This document shows positions 47,440-57,716 of a stretch of DNA of 64,000 nucleotides, in pieces. The stretch is from Nitrincola schmidtii. GTDB taxonomy: Bacteria; Pseudomonadota; Gammaproteobacteria; Pseudomonadales; Balneatricaceae. Both the position numbers and the translations under genes were made by a program. Position 1 is the first letter of the stretch. Each line of letters opens with the position of its first letter. The stretch is from the NCBI RefSeq assembly GCF_008973715.1, contig NZ_WBOL01000005.1, positions 124,001 through 188,000 of the forward strand, read 5' to 3'. The notes below the pieces were generated by a model. It did not search any database, had not been told where the DNA came from, and saw only the letters and a program-made list of their open reading frames with translations.

Positions 47440-48345
47440 ATGAATCAAACTAGACGATGGTTACATAGCAGGGCAATGATTGGGTTGATCTGTGCGATGC
47501 TCTCTGTGTCCTCGCTGACTAAAGCGAGTGATAGCATGACTGAGCCTGACCAATTTGATATAGCCTATCAGCGTATCGCTTCGTTGGATCTCTGTATGGA
47601 CTGGCTATTGGCTTACTACCTGGATCCGTCTCGTGTGTTGGCTTTGTCACCTCTGCATCAACGTTTTCCTCTACCGATCAATACGACCCAGTGGCCTGTT
47701 CATGATGGGTCGCTTGAGCAATTGGTTAGTTTACGCCCCGATTTAGTAATCGTTGGCGAGTTTAATGCATTAATGTTGCGTTCTCAGTTGCAGCGTTTAG
47801 GTGTTAATGTTGAAGTATTAGCGCTCCCTCGCTCTTTAATTGAAGTAGAACGTTATCTGCAACGTTTTATTGAAATATTGGATCTCTCTTCGATCACGAC
47901 TATTCCCAATCTCAGCAATGAATCGATTGATCCGTTAGATCCAAAACTGGATGATTTACGTTCTTTTACTGAACAGTCAGTCGTTGCTCAGAGCACTCCT
48001 CATCAACCGAGATTGTTACTGCTCGGTGCTAATGGTGTGGGAACTGGTCAAGATACCTTTGAGGATCAATTAATCACACGGGCAGGTTGGCAAAATTATC
48101 TAACGTCATCGGGTTATATTAGCTTAGATTTAGAAGGGTTAGTGACGGATCTTCCTGATGCGATTTTATGGGCTGCACCTGAGTCAGCGGCGTTGGCAAA
48201 CCAATTTGCGCAGCATCCGGTCCTTGCAAAACATTTACCCGAAAATGCATGGTTAACAACTGATTATTGGCGTTGGCAGTGCCCAGGGCCATGGACTTAT
48301 GAGCTGATAGACCAGTTATCAGCACTGAAGGAGACGTTCGATTGA
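47440..48345 (+). CDS. btuF: Vitamin B12-binding periplasmic protein BtuF
   Basis: 301 aa. Signal peptide (about 1-29), then a class III solute-binding fold typical of cobalamin and siderophore carriers: RIASLDLCMDWLLAYYLDPSRVLALSP, VSLRPDLVIVGEF near 100 and a C-terminal WQCPGPWTYELIDQL. It delivers B12 to BtuCD. Its operon is divergent from riboswitch-btuB; no second riboswitch is seen in its roughly 130-nt leader. The B12 call rests on context as well as similarity. Confidence 0.85.
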   Translation: MNQTRRWLHSRAMIGLICAMLSVSSLTKASDSMTEPDQFDIAYQRIASLDLCMDWLLAYYLDPSRVLALSPLHQRFPLPINTTQWPVHDGSLEQLVSLRPDLVIVGEFNALMLRSQLQRLGVNVEVLALPRSLIEVERYLQRFIEILDLSSITTIPNLSNESIDPLDPKLDDLRSFTEQSVVAQSTPHQPRLLLLGANGVGTGQDTFEDQLITRAGWQNYLTSSGYISLDLEGLVTDLPDAILWAAPESAALANQFAQHPVLAKHLPENAWLTTDYWRWQCPGPWTYELIDQLSALKETFD

Positions 48346-49334
48346 TTTATCCAGCATTGACTTATCCAGTATTGATATTGCTGCTCATCGTCTCTTCATT
48401 ATTATCCTTATCGATGGGCTCTTCAGATGTTGTCGTTTTCAAAGGTCTATGGGAGTGGATTTTTCAGCAGGAAACCCTAGATGCAATAGTCGTGGGTGAT
48501 ATTCGCTTGCCTCGTACCCTAATCGCTCTTTTAGTCGGTGCCGCCCTCGGTTTGAGTGGCGCTGCATTACAAGGCTTGTTGCGAAATCCATTGGCAGATC
48601 CCGGTTTAACGGGCGCCAGTCAGGGAGCTGCTTTGGGGGCAGCGGCGGTATTTTACTTTGGAGTCTTTCCTCAGGCAGGTGGTGCAGCTCCTGCGATGGC
48701 AGGTTTATTGGGCGCTGGCTTGGCGATGATGTTGATGTTGTTTTTAGCAGGCAGTGCTCGCCAAAGTATGGTGATCATGGCGGGGTTAGCCATTTCTACC
48801 TTGACCGGTGCTCTGTTAGCCATGGTGTTGAATTTCGCCCCTAACCCTTATGCTATGCAGGAATTAGTCTTTTGGCTATTAGGATCTGTTGCCAATCGGG
48901 GTTTTGAGCATCTATGGATTTTGTTGCCAGCACTCATCATAGGGGGTGGGCTGGTCTTCAGTCAGCGCCGTTTATTGTTCGGCTTAAGTCTTGGCGAAAA
49001 CGTTGCGACCAGCTTAGGTTTATCAACCCGATGGGGAAGTCGTCTTGTGGTATTGGGAGCTGCCATTCTAGTGGGTACTGCAGTTTCCATTGCTGGAGCC
49101 ATAGGGTTTGTTGGCTTGATCGTTCCGCATTTAGTTCGCCCATTTGTGTCGAATCGTCCGGATAAAGTGTTGCTTCCTTCGGCCTTAGCGGGCGCCATAT
49201 TGGTTTGCTTGGCAGATACGTTAATACGCAGTTTGCCCCCAGGTCCGGAATTAAAATTAGGCGTATTAACCTCCTTGTTGGGTACGCCACTCTTTATTTG
49301 GTTGATCTGGAGGGAGCGACGTCGATGGCTGTAA
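48342..49334 (+). CDS. btuC: Vitamin B12 ABC transporter permease BtuC
   Basis: 330 aa FecCD-family permease with nine to ten membrane helices. Motifs: RLPRTLIALLVGAALGLSGAALQGLLRNPLADPG near residue 48 and IGFVGLIVPHLVRP near 250. It starts at TTG overlapping the btuF stop by 4 nt, with AAGGAG 8 nt before it. Confidence 0.93.
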   Translation: MIYPALTYPVLILLLIVSSLLSLSMGSSDVVVFKGLWEWIFQQETLDAIVVGDIRLPRTLIALLVGAALGLSGAALQGLLRNPLADPGLTGASQGAALGAAAVFYFGVFPQAGGAAPAMAGLLGAGLAMMLMLFLAGSARQSMVIMAGLAISTLTGALLAMVLNFAPNPYAMQELVFWLLGSVANRGFEHLWILLPALIIGGGLVFSQRRLLFGLSLGENVATSLGLSTRWGSRLVVLGAAILVGTAVSIAGAIGFVGLIVPHLVRPFVSNRPDKVLLPSALAGAILVCLADTLIRSLPPGPELKLGVLTSLLGTPLFIWLIWRERRRWL

Positions 49335-50074
49335 TCACGATCAACGATCTTTCGTTAGATAAGCGCTTGAAGTCCATTCACTTGGATCTTCAAGAGGGCG
49401 AAGTGTTAGGTCTTATCGGGCCTAACGGAGCTGGTAAAACTTCTCTGCTGCATTGTCTAGCGGGTATTGAATCTTTTCAGGGCGAAATCCTTCTGAAACA
49501 GCAACCCCTAAATACTTTTTCCGACACCGCAAGAGCACGTAGATTAGGTTTACTCCCTCAAGGAAGTCAAAGTGCTTGGTCTTTAAGAGTTCGGGATGTG
49601 ATTAGTTTAGGTCGACTCCCTTGGCAGGATGAAGACCCAGCAAAAATTATTGCGGCTGCAGAATTGACGGGAGTTGATCAGTGGATGAATCATTTAGTTG
49701 ATCAGCTATCGGGAGGAGAGCAACTCAGAGTTTGGCTAGCGCGTGTGTTTGCGGGAGAGCCTGAAATTCTGCTGGCAGATGAGCCTTTGGCAAGCTTGGA
49801 TCTGTATTATCAATGCCGTGTTTTATCGTTGCTACGTGATTATGTAAAGGCACGTCCTGAAGGGAAAGCATCGAGAAGTGTGATGGTGTCATTGCACGAT
49901 TTATCTATGGCTGCGCGTTATTGTGATCGTTTATGTTTGTTGCATCAGGGGCGTGTTTGGTCTTTAGGGCGGCCTGATGAAGTCTTAACACAGCAAAATC
50001 TGCTGGATGTGTATCAGGTAAATTGTCAAATCGATCTTAATGCTGTTCCGCCGGTGGTGTCAGTCTTAGGTTAA
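49325..50074 (+). CDS. btuD: Vitamin B12 ABC transporter ATPase BtuD
   Basis: 249 aa. Walker [10 protein letters not shown] (33-41), signature LSGGEQLRVWLAR and Walker B ILLADEPLASLD are intact. The ATG at 49325 overlaps the btuC stop by 10 nt and gives the family start; a longer frame from 49205 lies inside btuC. It powers B12 import through BtuC. Confidence 0.93.
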   Translation: MAVITINDLSLDKRLKSIHLDLQEGEVLGLIGPNGAGKTSLLHCLAGIESFQGEILLKQQPLNTFSDTARARRLGLLPQGSQSAWSLRVRDVISLGRLPWQDEDPAKIIAAAELTGVDQWMNHLVDQLSGGEQLRVWLARVFAGEPEILLADEPLASLDLYYQCRVLSLLRDYVKARPEGKASRSVMVSLHDLSMAARYCDRLCLLHQGRVWSLGRPDEVLTQQNLLDVYQVNCQIDLNAVPPVVSVLG

Positions 50075-50099
50075 CCCTCATGGATCAAGGATCTTAGCT

Positions 50100-50639
50100 A
50101 TGCCAATCAAGCCTTCTAAAAACCTAGATGAGATATGTTATCCGTTCATTCACGAAACGTCCTATCTGTGTGATTACGAGGTACTCACTGATGAACTGGC
50201 GACCTTAATTGGCATGGCATTATCTGCATTGCCTGATGAGATGATTCAGGTGATCGATGATCTAGATAAGCTTCAGCCTCTGGCTTTCCATGCCAATGGA
50301 TCCATCCGAGGACGTTTGGCTTTAACGGAGCAGGATCTGGATTGGTTGAAGGTGCGGTTAAATCATTACAAGTCCTTGATTTGTGATCCTATCCAAGGAT
50401 TTGTTCTACCCAGAGGAACGGCCGGTGTCAGCTATTTGCATCAGGCCCGATCAGTCAGTAAAAAAGCCATTAGAGCGTTAGTCAGAATCGATCAAGACGG
50501 TATTCAAGTCCCTGATCTACTGCCTCGTTTCTTGAGTATCTGCTGTAACTTCTTCTTTGTGCTAACTCAATTGCTAAATCAACATGCACAGGTCAAAGAG
50601 CCGCGTTTTATCAGCCTGAGTTACGCTAGCAAAGATTAA
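50100..50639 (+). CDS. Degenerate PduO-like adenosyltransferase paralogue
   Basis: 179 aa, helical. It resembles the PduO fold without the N-terminal ATP loop. DELATLIGMALSAL (31-44) matches DELNSIIGLVIAEL of the nearby pduO, and FVLPRGTAGVSYLHQARSVSKKAIR (101-125) matches its catalytic helix region. Key residues differ: CRRAER is SKKAIR, and the NRLSD region is replaced by a SICCN stretch. The YTRSGDQGTTGL loop is absent. I infer a non-catalytic corrinoid-binding or chaperone-like role tied to import. It lies 25 nt after btuD, in the same operon, and overlaps ppk2 tail-to-tail by 4 nt. Confidence 0.7.
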   Translation: MPIKPSKNLDEICYPFIHETSYLCDYEVLTDELATLIGMALSALPDEMIQVIDDLDKLQPLAFHANGSIRGRLALTEQDLDWLKVRLNHYKSLICDPIQGFVLPRGTAGVSYLHQARSVSKKAIRALVRIDQDGIQVPDLLPRFLSICCNFFFVLTQLLNQHAQVKEPRFISLSYASKD

Positions 50640-51439
50640 TTTTCCGATGAGTTTTTGCCCAGCAGTTTGCGCGCTGGAATACAAATCTTCGGATCAGGTT
50701 GTATCTCGATATCAGGGTTTTTGTCTGGATAGGGTAACTGGCTTAGGATGTGGCGCATCGCGTTCAGACGCGAGCGCTTCTTGTCATCCGATAAAATAAT
50801 CGTCCAAGGGGCTTCGGGAGTGTCGGTATGTCGAAACATGGCATTTTTGGCATCCGTGTAAGCATCCCATTTATCCAGTGAAGCCATGTCGATAGGAGAG
50901 AGTTTCCATTGCTTTACCGGATCATATTTACGTGACTGAAAGCGTTTAAACTGTTCATCTCGACTGACTTCAAACCACAACTTAAACAGTCGAATACCGC
51001 TACGTACAAACATTTTCTCCAATTCGGGTGTTTGCCGCATAAACTCTAAATATTCTGATGGTGAACAAAACCCCATGACGCGCTCAACGCCGGCTCTGTT
51101 ATACCAAGAGCGATCAAATAAGGTCATTTCGCCATCCGTAGGCAGTTGTTTGACATAGCGTTGAAAATACCACTGACCACGTTCGACATCTGAAGGCTTT
51201 TCCAGTGCAATCACTCGTGCATGTCGAGGGTTCAAATGCTCCATAAAACGTTTAATGCTGCCGCCTTTCCCTGCCGCATCTCGACCTTCGAAAACAATAA
51301 CAATGCGCTGGCCTGTTTCCCGCATCCAACTTTGAACCTTTAAGAGTTCGATCTGAAGCGCTCTTAGCTCCTTTTCATAGACCTTCTTTTTCAGGTTTTT
51401 ATCGTAAGGATAAGGAATTTCTTGCAGCGCTTCAGTCAT
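50636..51439 (-). CDS. ppk2: Polyphosphate kinase 2
   Basis: 267 aa, single-domain PPK2 class I. The nucleotide loop GRDAAGKGGSIKRF (52-65), the Walker B D109 in TLFDRSWYNRAGVERVMGF and the lid RSGIRLFKLWFEVSRDEQ are present. It interconverts polyphosphate and nucleoside triphosphates, usually favouring GTP or ATP synthesis from polyphosphate. It is convergent with the adenosyltransferase paralogue. Confidence 0.95.
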   Translation of the reverse strand: MTEALQEIPYPYDKNLKKKVYEKELRALQIELLKVQSWMRETGQRIVIVFEGRDAAGKGGSIKRFMEHLNPRHARVIALEKPSDVERGQWYFQRYVKQLPTDGEMTLFDRSWYNRAGVERVMGFCSPSEYLEFMRQTPELEKMFVRSGIRLFKLWFEVSRDEQFKRFQSRKYDPVKQWKLSPIDMASLDKWDAYTDAKNAMFRHTDTPEAPWTIILSDDKKRSRLNAMRHILSQLPYPDKNPDIEIQPDPKICIPARKLLGKNSSEN

Positions 51440-51496
51440 GGTATTCGCCTATTCGGTGTCAACTAATTACATAGTCTTGAGTGTAGCATGACCATT

Positions 51497-52375
51497 TCAT
51501 GAAGAAAGACTTTTCACCTTTTCTAACAGGGCATGGTTGAAGGGGAGACTGATACCGAGCAGATCGGCTTGGTGACACAGATAGCCCGTAATGAAGTCAA
51601 TTTCCGTTGGGCGCGAATGCAAAATATCGGTAAGCATAGATGATCGATTTTTCGCCGTTTGATGGGCTACCTGCATCGCGTGTTCGATCAAAGGTCCCTC
51701 CAAGACAGATAGGTTTAATGCTTGTAACACCTGTTCGACTTCTGTGCAGACTTCTCGCATTTGCTTAAGAAAAACAGAGTTTTCAACCAGTTCGCCATTC
51801 AAACATTGGTGAACCGCAGTCAAAGGGTTGATTGCACAGTTAATGGCTAATTTGCGCCAGAGACTGAGCTGTATGTTTGCCGCAGCGATAGGTTGTGGCG
51901 AAACTTTTTCCCATCCATCTGGTAAGCCTTGGTTATGCCTATTTAACAAACCTATCTCGGTAATTCCTTGCGAAACACAATGTAATGTGAAAGGCTCACT
52001 TCGCCATGCGCCCGCTGTGGTTATTCCCGCCCAAATATGTGCCTCAGGTAAAAGGGCTTGAACAGCTTCGTGTTGTCCCATACCATTTTGCAGCAGTAAA
52101 ATATGCGCGTTAGCGTAGATGCGATGTTGGTGAGTGAGTAAAGCATCCACGGTGTCAGGAGCTTTGGTACAAACCAGCAGATGTGTGATAGGCTCTTTTG
52201 CATCAATCGAATCAGGGTGCAGTGTATAGGTGCGTTTATCTTTACCCTCTAGCAGATGCAGTTGATAATAGTCGCTCGGTTGACGAGACAAGATGCGCAC
52301 TGAAACGCCCGCATCGATTAAGCGTGTGGCAAATAGTTGCCCAATAGCACCCGCACCAAGTATATGCCAAATCAT
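51497..52375 (-). CDS. panE: 2-dehydropantoate 2-reductase PanE
   Basis: 292 aa. N-terminal NADP-binding GAGAIGQLFATRL (7-19), central CTKAPDTVDAL and LLLQNGMGQHE, the catalytic lysine region WRKLAINCAINPLTA near 168-182, and the C-terminal RPTEIDFITGYL. It reduces ketopantoate to pantoate for coenzyme A synthesis. Upstream of ppk2 on the same strand, 57 nt apart. Confidence 0.94.
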   Translation of the reverse strand: MIWHILGAGAIGQLFATRLIDAGVSVRILSRQPSDYYQLHLLEGKDKRTYTLHPDSIDAKEPITHLLVCTKAPDTVDALLTHQHRIYANAHILLLQNGMGQHEAVQALLPEAHIWAGITTAGAWRSEPFTLHCVSQGITEIGLLNRHNQGLPDGWEKVSPQPIAAANIQLSLWRKLAINCAINPLTAVHQCLNGELVENSVFLKQMREVCTEVEQVLQALNLSVLEGPLIEHAMQVAHQTAKNRSSMLTDILHSRPTEIDFITGYLCHQADLLGISLPFNHALLEKVKSLSS

Positions 52376-52418
52376 TTTAAATCCATGAATATGAATACAA
52401 CGTTACTGGAGTGATAGT

Positions 52419-52901
52419 ATGCCTTCATTTGATATTGTTTCCGAGCTAGATTCCCATGAGGTGACCAATGCGGTCGATCAGGCTAATCGAGAATTACAAA
52501 CCCGCTATGATTTTAAAGGTGTGAAGGCTGAATTTGAACTTCAAGATGAAACCGTGACGATGATTGCGGAAGTGGATTTTCAACTTCAACAGATGATGGA
52601 AATTTTACGCGCAAAGCTAACCGCTCGAAAAATAGATATTCGCTGTATGGAAGCAAAAGATCCTGATCTGAGTGGTGTTAAGGCTAAGCAGCAGGTCATA
52701 CTGCGTCAAGGATTGGATCAAGTGCTGTGCAAGAAAATCACTAAGCTAATAAAAGAAAGCAAAATGAAGGTGCAAACCCAAATTATGGGTGAAAAAGTGC
52801 GTGTGACAGGTAAAAAGCGCGATGACTTACAGGAGGCAATGGCGTTGTTGCGTGAGTCTGATATCGATCTGCCGCTACAATATAATAACTTCCGCGATTA
52901 A
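52419..52901 (+). CDS. yajQ: YajQ family nucleotide-binding protein
   Basis: 160 aa. [25 protein letters not shown] and [14 protein letters not shown] at the N terminus and [12 protein letters not shown] near residue 128 define the family. YajQ proteins bind nucleic acids or c-di-GMP in some bacteria; physiological role is not fixed. Divergent from panE, with GGAG upstream of the start. Confidence 0.95.
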   Translation: MPSFDIVSELDSHEVTNAVDQANRELQTRYDFKGVKAEFELQDETVTMIAEVDFQLQQMMEILRAKLTARKIDIRCMEAKDPDLSGVKAKQQVILRQGLDQVLCKKITKLIKESKMKVQTQIMGEKVRVTGKKRDDLQEAMALLRESDIDLPLQYNNFRD

Positions 52902-52931
52902 GAGTCTACATAGCGAGATCAAATAAAGTAA

Positions 52932-52963
52932 ATCAAGACAGGCTACTTATAGACTGTCTTGAT
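52932..52963. terminator. Possible bidirectional terminator hairpin
   Basis: ATCAAGACAG (52932-52941) pairs with CTGTCTTGAT (52954-52963), 10 bp with a 12-nt loop, between the convergent yajQ and SDR genes. The T tract is poor on both strands. Confidence 0.45.
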
Positions 52964-52976
52964 CTCTTCGGCAGAA

Positions 52977-53738
52977 TTAGATGCGCAAACCGCCATCTAC
53001 TTCGAAGCAACGACCATTGACATAGTCGTTTTCTAGGATAAAGGTAACCGTTGAAGCGATCTCTTCAGGTTTACCTAAACGCTTAGCAGGAATGCCGGCA
53101 GCGATTTTCTCTAGCGCTTCAGGTTTCATGCTCATGACCATCTCAGTACCGATATAACCCGGTGCAATAGATGCCGCACGGATACCGTAACGAGCCAGTT
53201 CTTTAGCCCAGGTTACAGCCATTGCTTGAACGCCAGCTTTGGTAGCGGTGTAGTTGGTTTGACCCATGTTACCAGAGCGAGAAACTGAAGAGATATTGAC
53301 GATGCAGCCAGGAACACCCAGTTCAATCATCTTAATAGCAGCTTCACGACCACACAGGAAAGTACCTGTCAGGTTGACATCCATGACTAGGTTCCACTGG
53401 TCCATGCTCATCTTACCAACGACTTGGCCTTCTTTAACTTTGATGAACAAACCGTCACGAGTGATACCGGCGTTGTTAACTAAGCCATGTAAAGCGCCGA
53501 AATCAGCAACCACATCGTTGAACAACTTCTCTACATCAGCTTCAACTGCAACGTTGCAGATATAGCCGCGAGCTTCAGTCCCTTGCTCTTGACACAAAGC
53601 AATGGTGTCATCGAGATCTTGTTGATTCAAATCAGCCAGTGCTAGTTTTGCACCTTTAGATGCTAATTCAAGAGCCATTGCGCGACCTAGGCCACGACCG
53701 CCGCCTGTGACGACAACTACTTTATCCTTCAGATCCAT
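52977..53738 (-). CDS. SDR family oxidoreductase (FabG-like)
   Basis: 253 aa classical short-chain dehydrogenase. The cofactor motif TGGGRGLGRAM (11-21), NNAG (88-91), the catalytic Ser at about 151, Tyr163 and Lys167 (NYTATKAG) are all present. The protein resembles 3-oxoacyl-ACP or acetoacetyl-CoA reductases (NADPH preference likely). It stands alone; no fatty-acid or polyhydroxyalkanoate genes are nearby, so substrate is open. The stand-alone setting differs from the fab-cluster fabG. Confidence 0.85.
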   Translation of the reverse strand: MDLKDKVVVVTGGGRGLGRAMALELASKGAKLALADLNQQDLDDTIALCQEQGTEARGYICNVAVEADVEKLFNDVVADFGALHGLVNNAGITRDGLFIKVKEGQVVGKMSMDQWNLVMDVNLTGTFLCGREAAIKMIELGVPGCIVNISSVSRSGNMGQTNYTATKAGVQAMAVTWAKELARYGIRAASIAPGYIGTEMVMSMKPEALEKIAAGIPAKRLGKPEEIASTVTFILENDYVNGRCFEVDGGLRI

Positions 53739-53959
53739 AAGTAAATACCTTATTAATTGTTAAGCGTGAACTATTGTGCGCCGCAATATGTCGCAGCGCA
53801 ACAATTATTCCGTTATAAAAAAATAGCTATTTTTGATGCATTTAGAATAAGGGAAAACCCTTATCATCTTCTTAGGGTATTTAGAAGTGTTGATTTGCCA
53901 ATATCTTGCGCACGTCGTGTGAATATGATCCCATGATCGTCTGACAAGTGAGGATCAAC

Positions 53960-54439
53960 ATGCCTATTATATTTTTGCTGTTTATTATTGTACCTATCAT
54001 TGAAATTACGTTGTTAATTAACGTAGGGCAATGGATTGGCGTATGGTATACCGTGGGGTTGGTGCTTTTATCAGCCTTTGTTGGTGTGAATATGTTGCGT
54101 ATTCAAAGCTTAAGTACCCTATCGCGCGCCCGACAAAAAATGGATCAAGGAGAAATACCTGGCCAAGAAATGGGCGAGGGCATTGTGCTTGCCGTAGGTG
54201 GAGCCTTGCTTGTTACCCCTGGATTTGTCACTGACATTATCGGTTTTTGTTGCTTGATCCCTTTCACTCGTCATGCACTGATTCGCTTTGTCAGCCAGCG
54301 AATGACCGTGATTGCCAGTCATCAAACTGTCCACCAGCGTCCTCCTTTTGAACAAGACTTTCCGCCCAATCGTCCTGATCATCACTCACGTCCAACCAGT
54401 GGCGACGTTATTGATGGTGAGTACACACGAAAAGATTAA
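53960..54439 (+). CDS. fxsA: FxsA family membrane protein
   Basis: 159 aa. Three to four membrane helices in the first 110 residues: PIIFLLFIIVPIIEITLLI, WYTVGLVLLSAFVGV and LAVGGALLVTPGFVTDIIGF, then a hydrophilic Pro/His-rich tail. FxsA overproduction relieves phage T7 exclusion by F plasmid in E. coli; its native role is unknown. The ATG at 53960 has GAGGA upstream. Placement just before groES is conserved in many gammaproteobacteria. Confidence 0.92.
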   Translation: MPIIFLLFIIVPIIEITLLINVGQWIGVWYTVGLVLLSAFVGVNMLRIQSLSTLSRARQKMDQGEIPGQEMGEGIVLAVGGALLVTPGFVTDIIGFCCLIPFTRHALIRFVSQRMTVIASHQTVHQRPPFEQDFPPNRPDHHSRPTSGDVIDGEYTRKD

Positions 54440-54458
54440 ATTTTTTTCTATTTGGGGT

Positions 54459-54487
54459 GTTGAAATCCTCCTGACTGCACCCCACAT
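54459..54487 (+). promoter_or_regulatory. Sigma-32 heat-shock promoter of groESL
   Basis: GTTGAAA (54459-54465) and CCCCACAT (54480-54487), 14 bp apart, match the sigma-32 consensus CTTGAAA/CCCCATNT closely. The groES ATG is 83 nt downstream. A 7-bp hairpin AATACTT/AAGTATT (54502-54519) lies in the leader. No CIRCE element was seen. Confidence 0.85.
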
Positions 54488-54569
54488 ACGGGACAGGCAT
54501 TAATACTTGAGAAAGTATTGGTGAAATTAACTCATTAAATCTGTTCCTAGATACCAGGAGAAAAACCAG

Positions 54570-54863
54570 ATGAATATTCGTCCACTTCACGATCGTGTTG
54601 TTATACGCCGCAGCGAAGAGGAAAAAACCACTGCAGGCGGTATCGTTCTGCCGGGTTCTGCCGCTGAAAAGCCTAACCGTGGCGAAGTTGTTGCTGTCGG
54701 TCCAGGTCGCACCTTAAACAACGGTGAAGTTCAAGCTCCTTCTGTCAAAGTGGGTGACAAAGTGTTGTTCGGTCAGTACGCCGGCTCCAATGTCGTCAAA
54801 GTTGACGGTGAAGAGCTGATGATCATGCAAGAAAGCGAAATTTTCGCAGTTATTGAAGACTGA
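54570..54863 (+). CDS. groES: Co-chaperonin GroES
   Basis: 97 aa. [18 protein letters not shown], the mobile loop [16 protein letters not shown] (20-35) and the C-terminal [10 protein letters not shown]-like end ([12 protein letters not shown]) are standard. It caps GroEL as a heptamer. The start has AGGAG 9 nt upstream. Confidence 0.99.
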   Translation: MNIRPLHDRVVIRRSEEEKTTAGGIVLPGSAAEKPNRGEVVAVGPGRTLNNGEVQAPSVKVGDKVLFGQYAGSNVVKVDGEELMIMQESEIFAVIED

Positions 54864-54914
54864 GTAATCTCGCTTTTGTAAGTAATGATTTCTATTTGTA
54901 ACAGATTTTTTTGA

Positions 54915-56573
<1,659 letters not shown>

Positions 56574-56606
56574 TTTAACATCATCCGGCCAGTTACCCAC
56601 TGACCC

Positions 56607-56663
56607 GAACCCCGTTGTTTGTCAGCACGCCCTTCGGTAAGCTGACAAGCAACGGGGTTTTTC
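56607..56663 (+). terminator. Rho-independent terminator of groESL
   Basis: AACCCCGTTG (56607-56616) and following bases pair with CAACGGGGTT (56649-56658); the inner TTGTCAGC/GCTGACAA continues the stem with a bulge. It ends in TTTTT. The stem is about 18 bp and lies 34 nt after the groEL stop. Confidence 0.92.
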
Positions 56664-56704
56664 TGTTATAAAGCCTTTTGATGATGTGTGATAGGTTAAA
56701 AACC

Positions 56705-57649
56705 ATGCAAGACAAATTGGAACCCAGATTTAATCCAGATTCGATTCGTGAAAGCGTTCGCTCACCGATGTCAGATAATGATGATCGAATGGGAGCAGTA
56801 GATGTGTCCAATACAAAACCGAAAGGCTCTGGGGTATTGCTGAATTTAGTATTACTGATTTTGGTCATTGCATTAGGTGGCTTGGGTTGGCTGCTTTTAG
56901 AACAAAAACAGCTGCTTCAAACGACTCAGCAGCAGGTAGAACGTCTAGAATCTCTCGTGCAAAGTCGCTCTGAAGGTGATGTCGTTATCGAAGCCACGCT
57001 GATGAATCAAGTGGATCAATTGCAAACCACGCAAGCGGATGCTCAACAGGCATTAGGCAGGGATTTAACTCAACTGCGCGAAGCAATTGCGAAAGAAGCT
57101 ACCGATCGTCAAGCGTTACAGCAGTTAGTGCAACAACTTCAGCAAAGTGTATCGGCACAGGACACACGTATACAATCGATACAGGATCGTCCGCAACCAG
57201 CCGATCAGTCATCCAGTATTGAGAATTTGTCCACATCGCTTCGTCAGTTGCAAACAGAACTTTCACAATTGAAAGAAACTCGCAACAATGATGGTCAAGG
57301 TGAAGTATTGCAGCGCCTCAGAACGGATCTGAATACGCTGACTGAAGGTCAACAACAGCAAGCACAAAACGTAACCCGTTTAACCGAAACCTTAACCGAG
57401 CAGCGTAATCAGCTGCAGTCAGTTGAACGTCAGCTAACGAGTCGATTTGAACGAATTCAAGCGGATATGGCCAGAGCAACAGAAGCGCCATCTGCCACCT
57501 CAAGTTCTTCTGAATTAGCCGTGATCGAATTAGGCTTAGCAGAACTGCGTGAAGATATACGTGCGATTAACAATGCACGACAATTGATCAATCGAGATTT
57601 GTTGCAGCTTCGAGAACAGCTAAACCGTGTTCAGCTGATGTTGAATTAA
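56705..57649 (+). CDS. Membrane-anchored coiled-coil protein, unknown function
   Basis: 314 aa from the ATG at 56705 (site AGG 10 nt upstream; an ATG nine codons earlier is possible). A hydrophilic N-terminal 40 residues is followed by one membrane helix (about 46-64). Almost all of the rest is glutamine/leucine-rich coiled coil, with repeated LQQ, QLQ and RLE heptads. The topology is N-in. It shows no catalytic motif. It resembles structural or scaffold proteins in layout only; homology is not claimed. It sits between groEL and trhP. Confidence 0.8.
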   Translation: MQDKLEPRFNPDSIRESVRSPMSDNDDRMGAVDVSNTKPKGSGVLLNLVLLILVIALGGLGWLLLEQKQLLQTTQQQVERLESLVQSRSEGDVVIEATLMNQVDQLQTTQADAQQALGRDLTQLREAIAKEATDRQALQQLVQQLQQSVSAQDTRIQSIQDRPQPADQSSSIENLSTSLRQLQTELSQLKETRNNDGQGEVLQRLRTDLNTLTEGQQQQAQNVTRLTETLTEQRNQLQSVERQLTSRFERIQADMARATEAPSATSSSSELAVIELGLAELREDIRAINNARQLINRDLLQLREQLNRVQLMLN

Positions 57650-57716
57650 TCAGCTGAATTGCCATTATCAAACAAAATCGGCACAATGGCGCGCTTGATT
57701 TTGGAGTAGAGAAACC

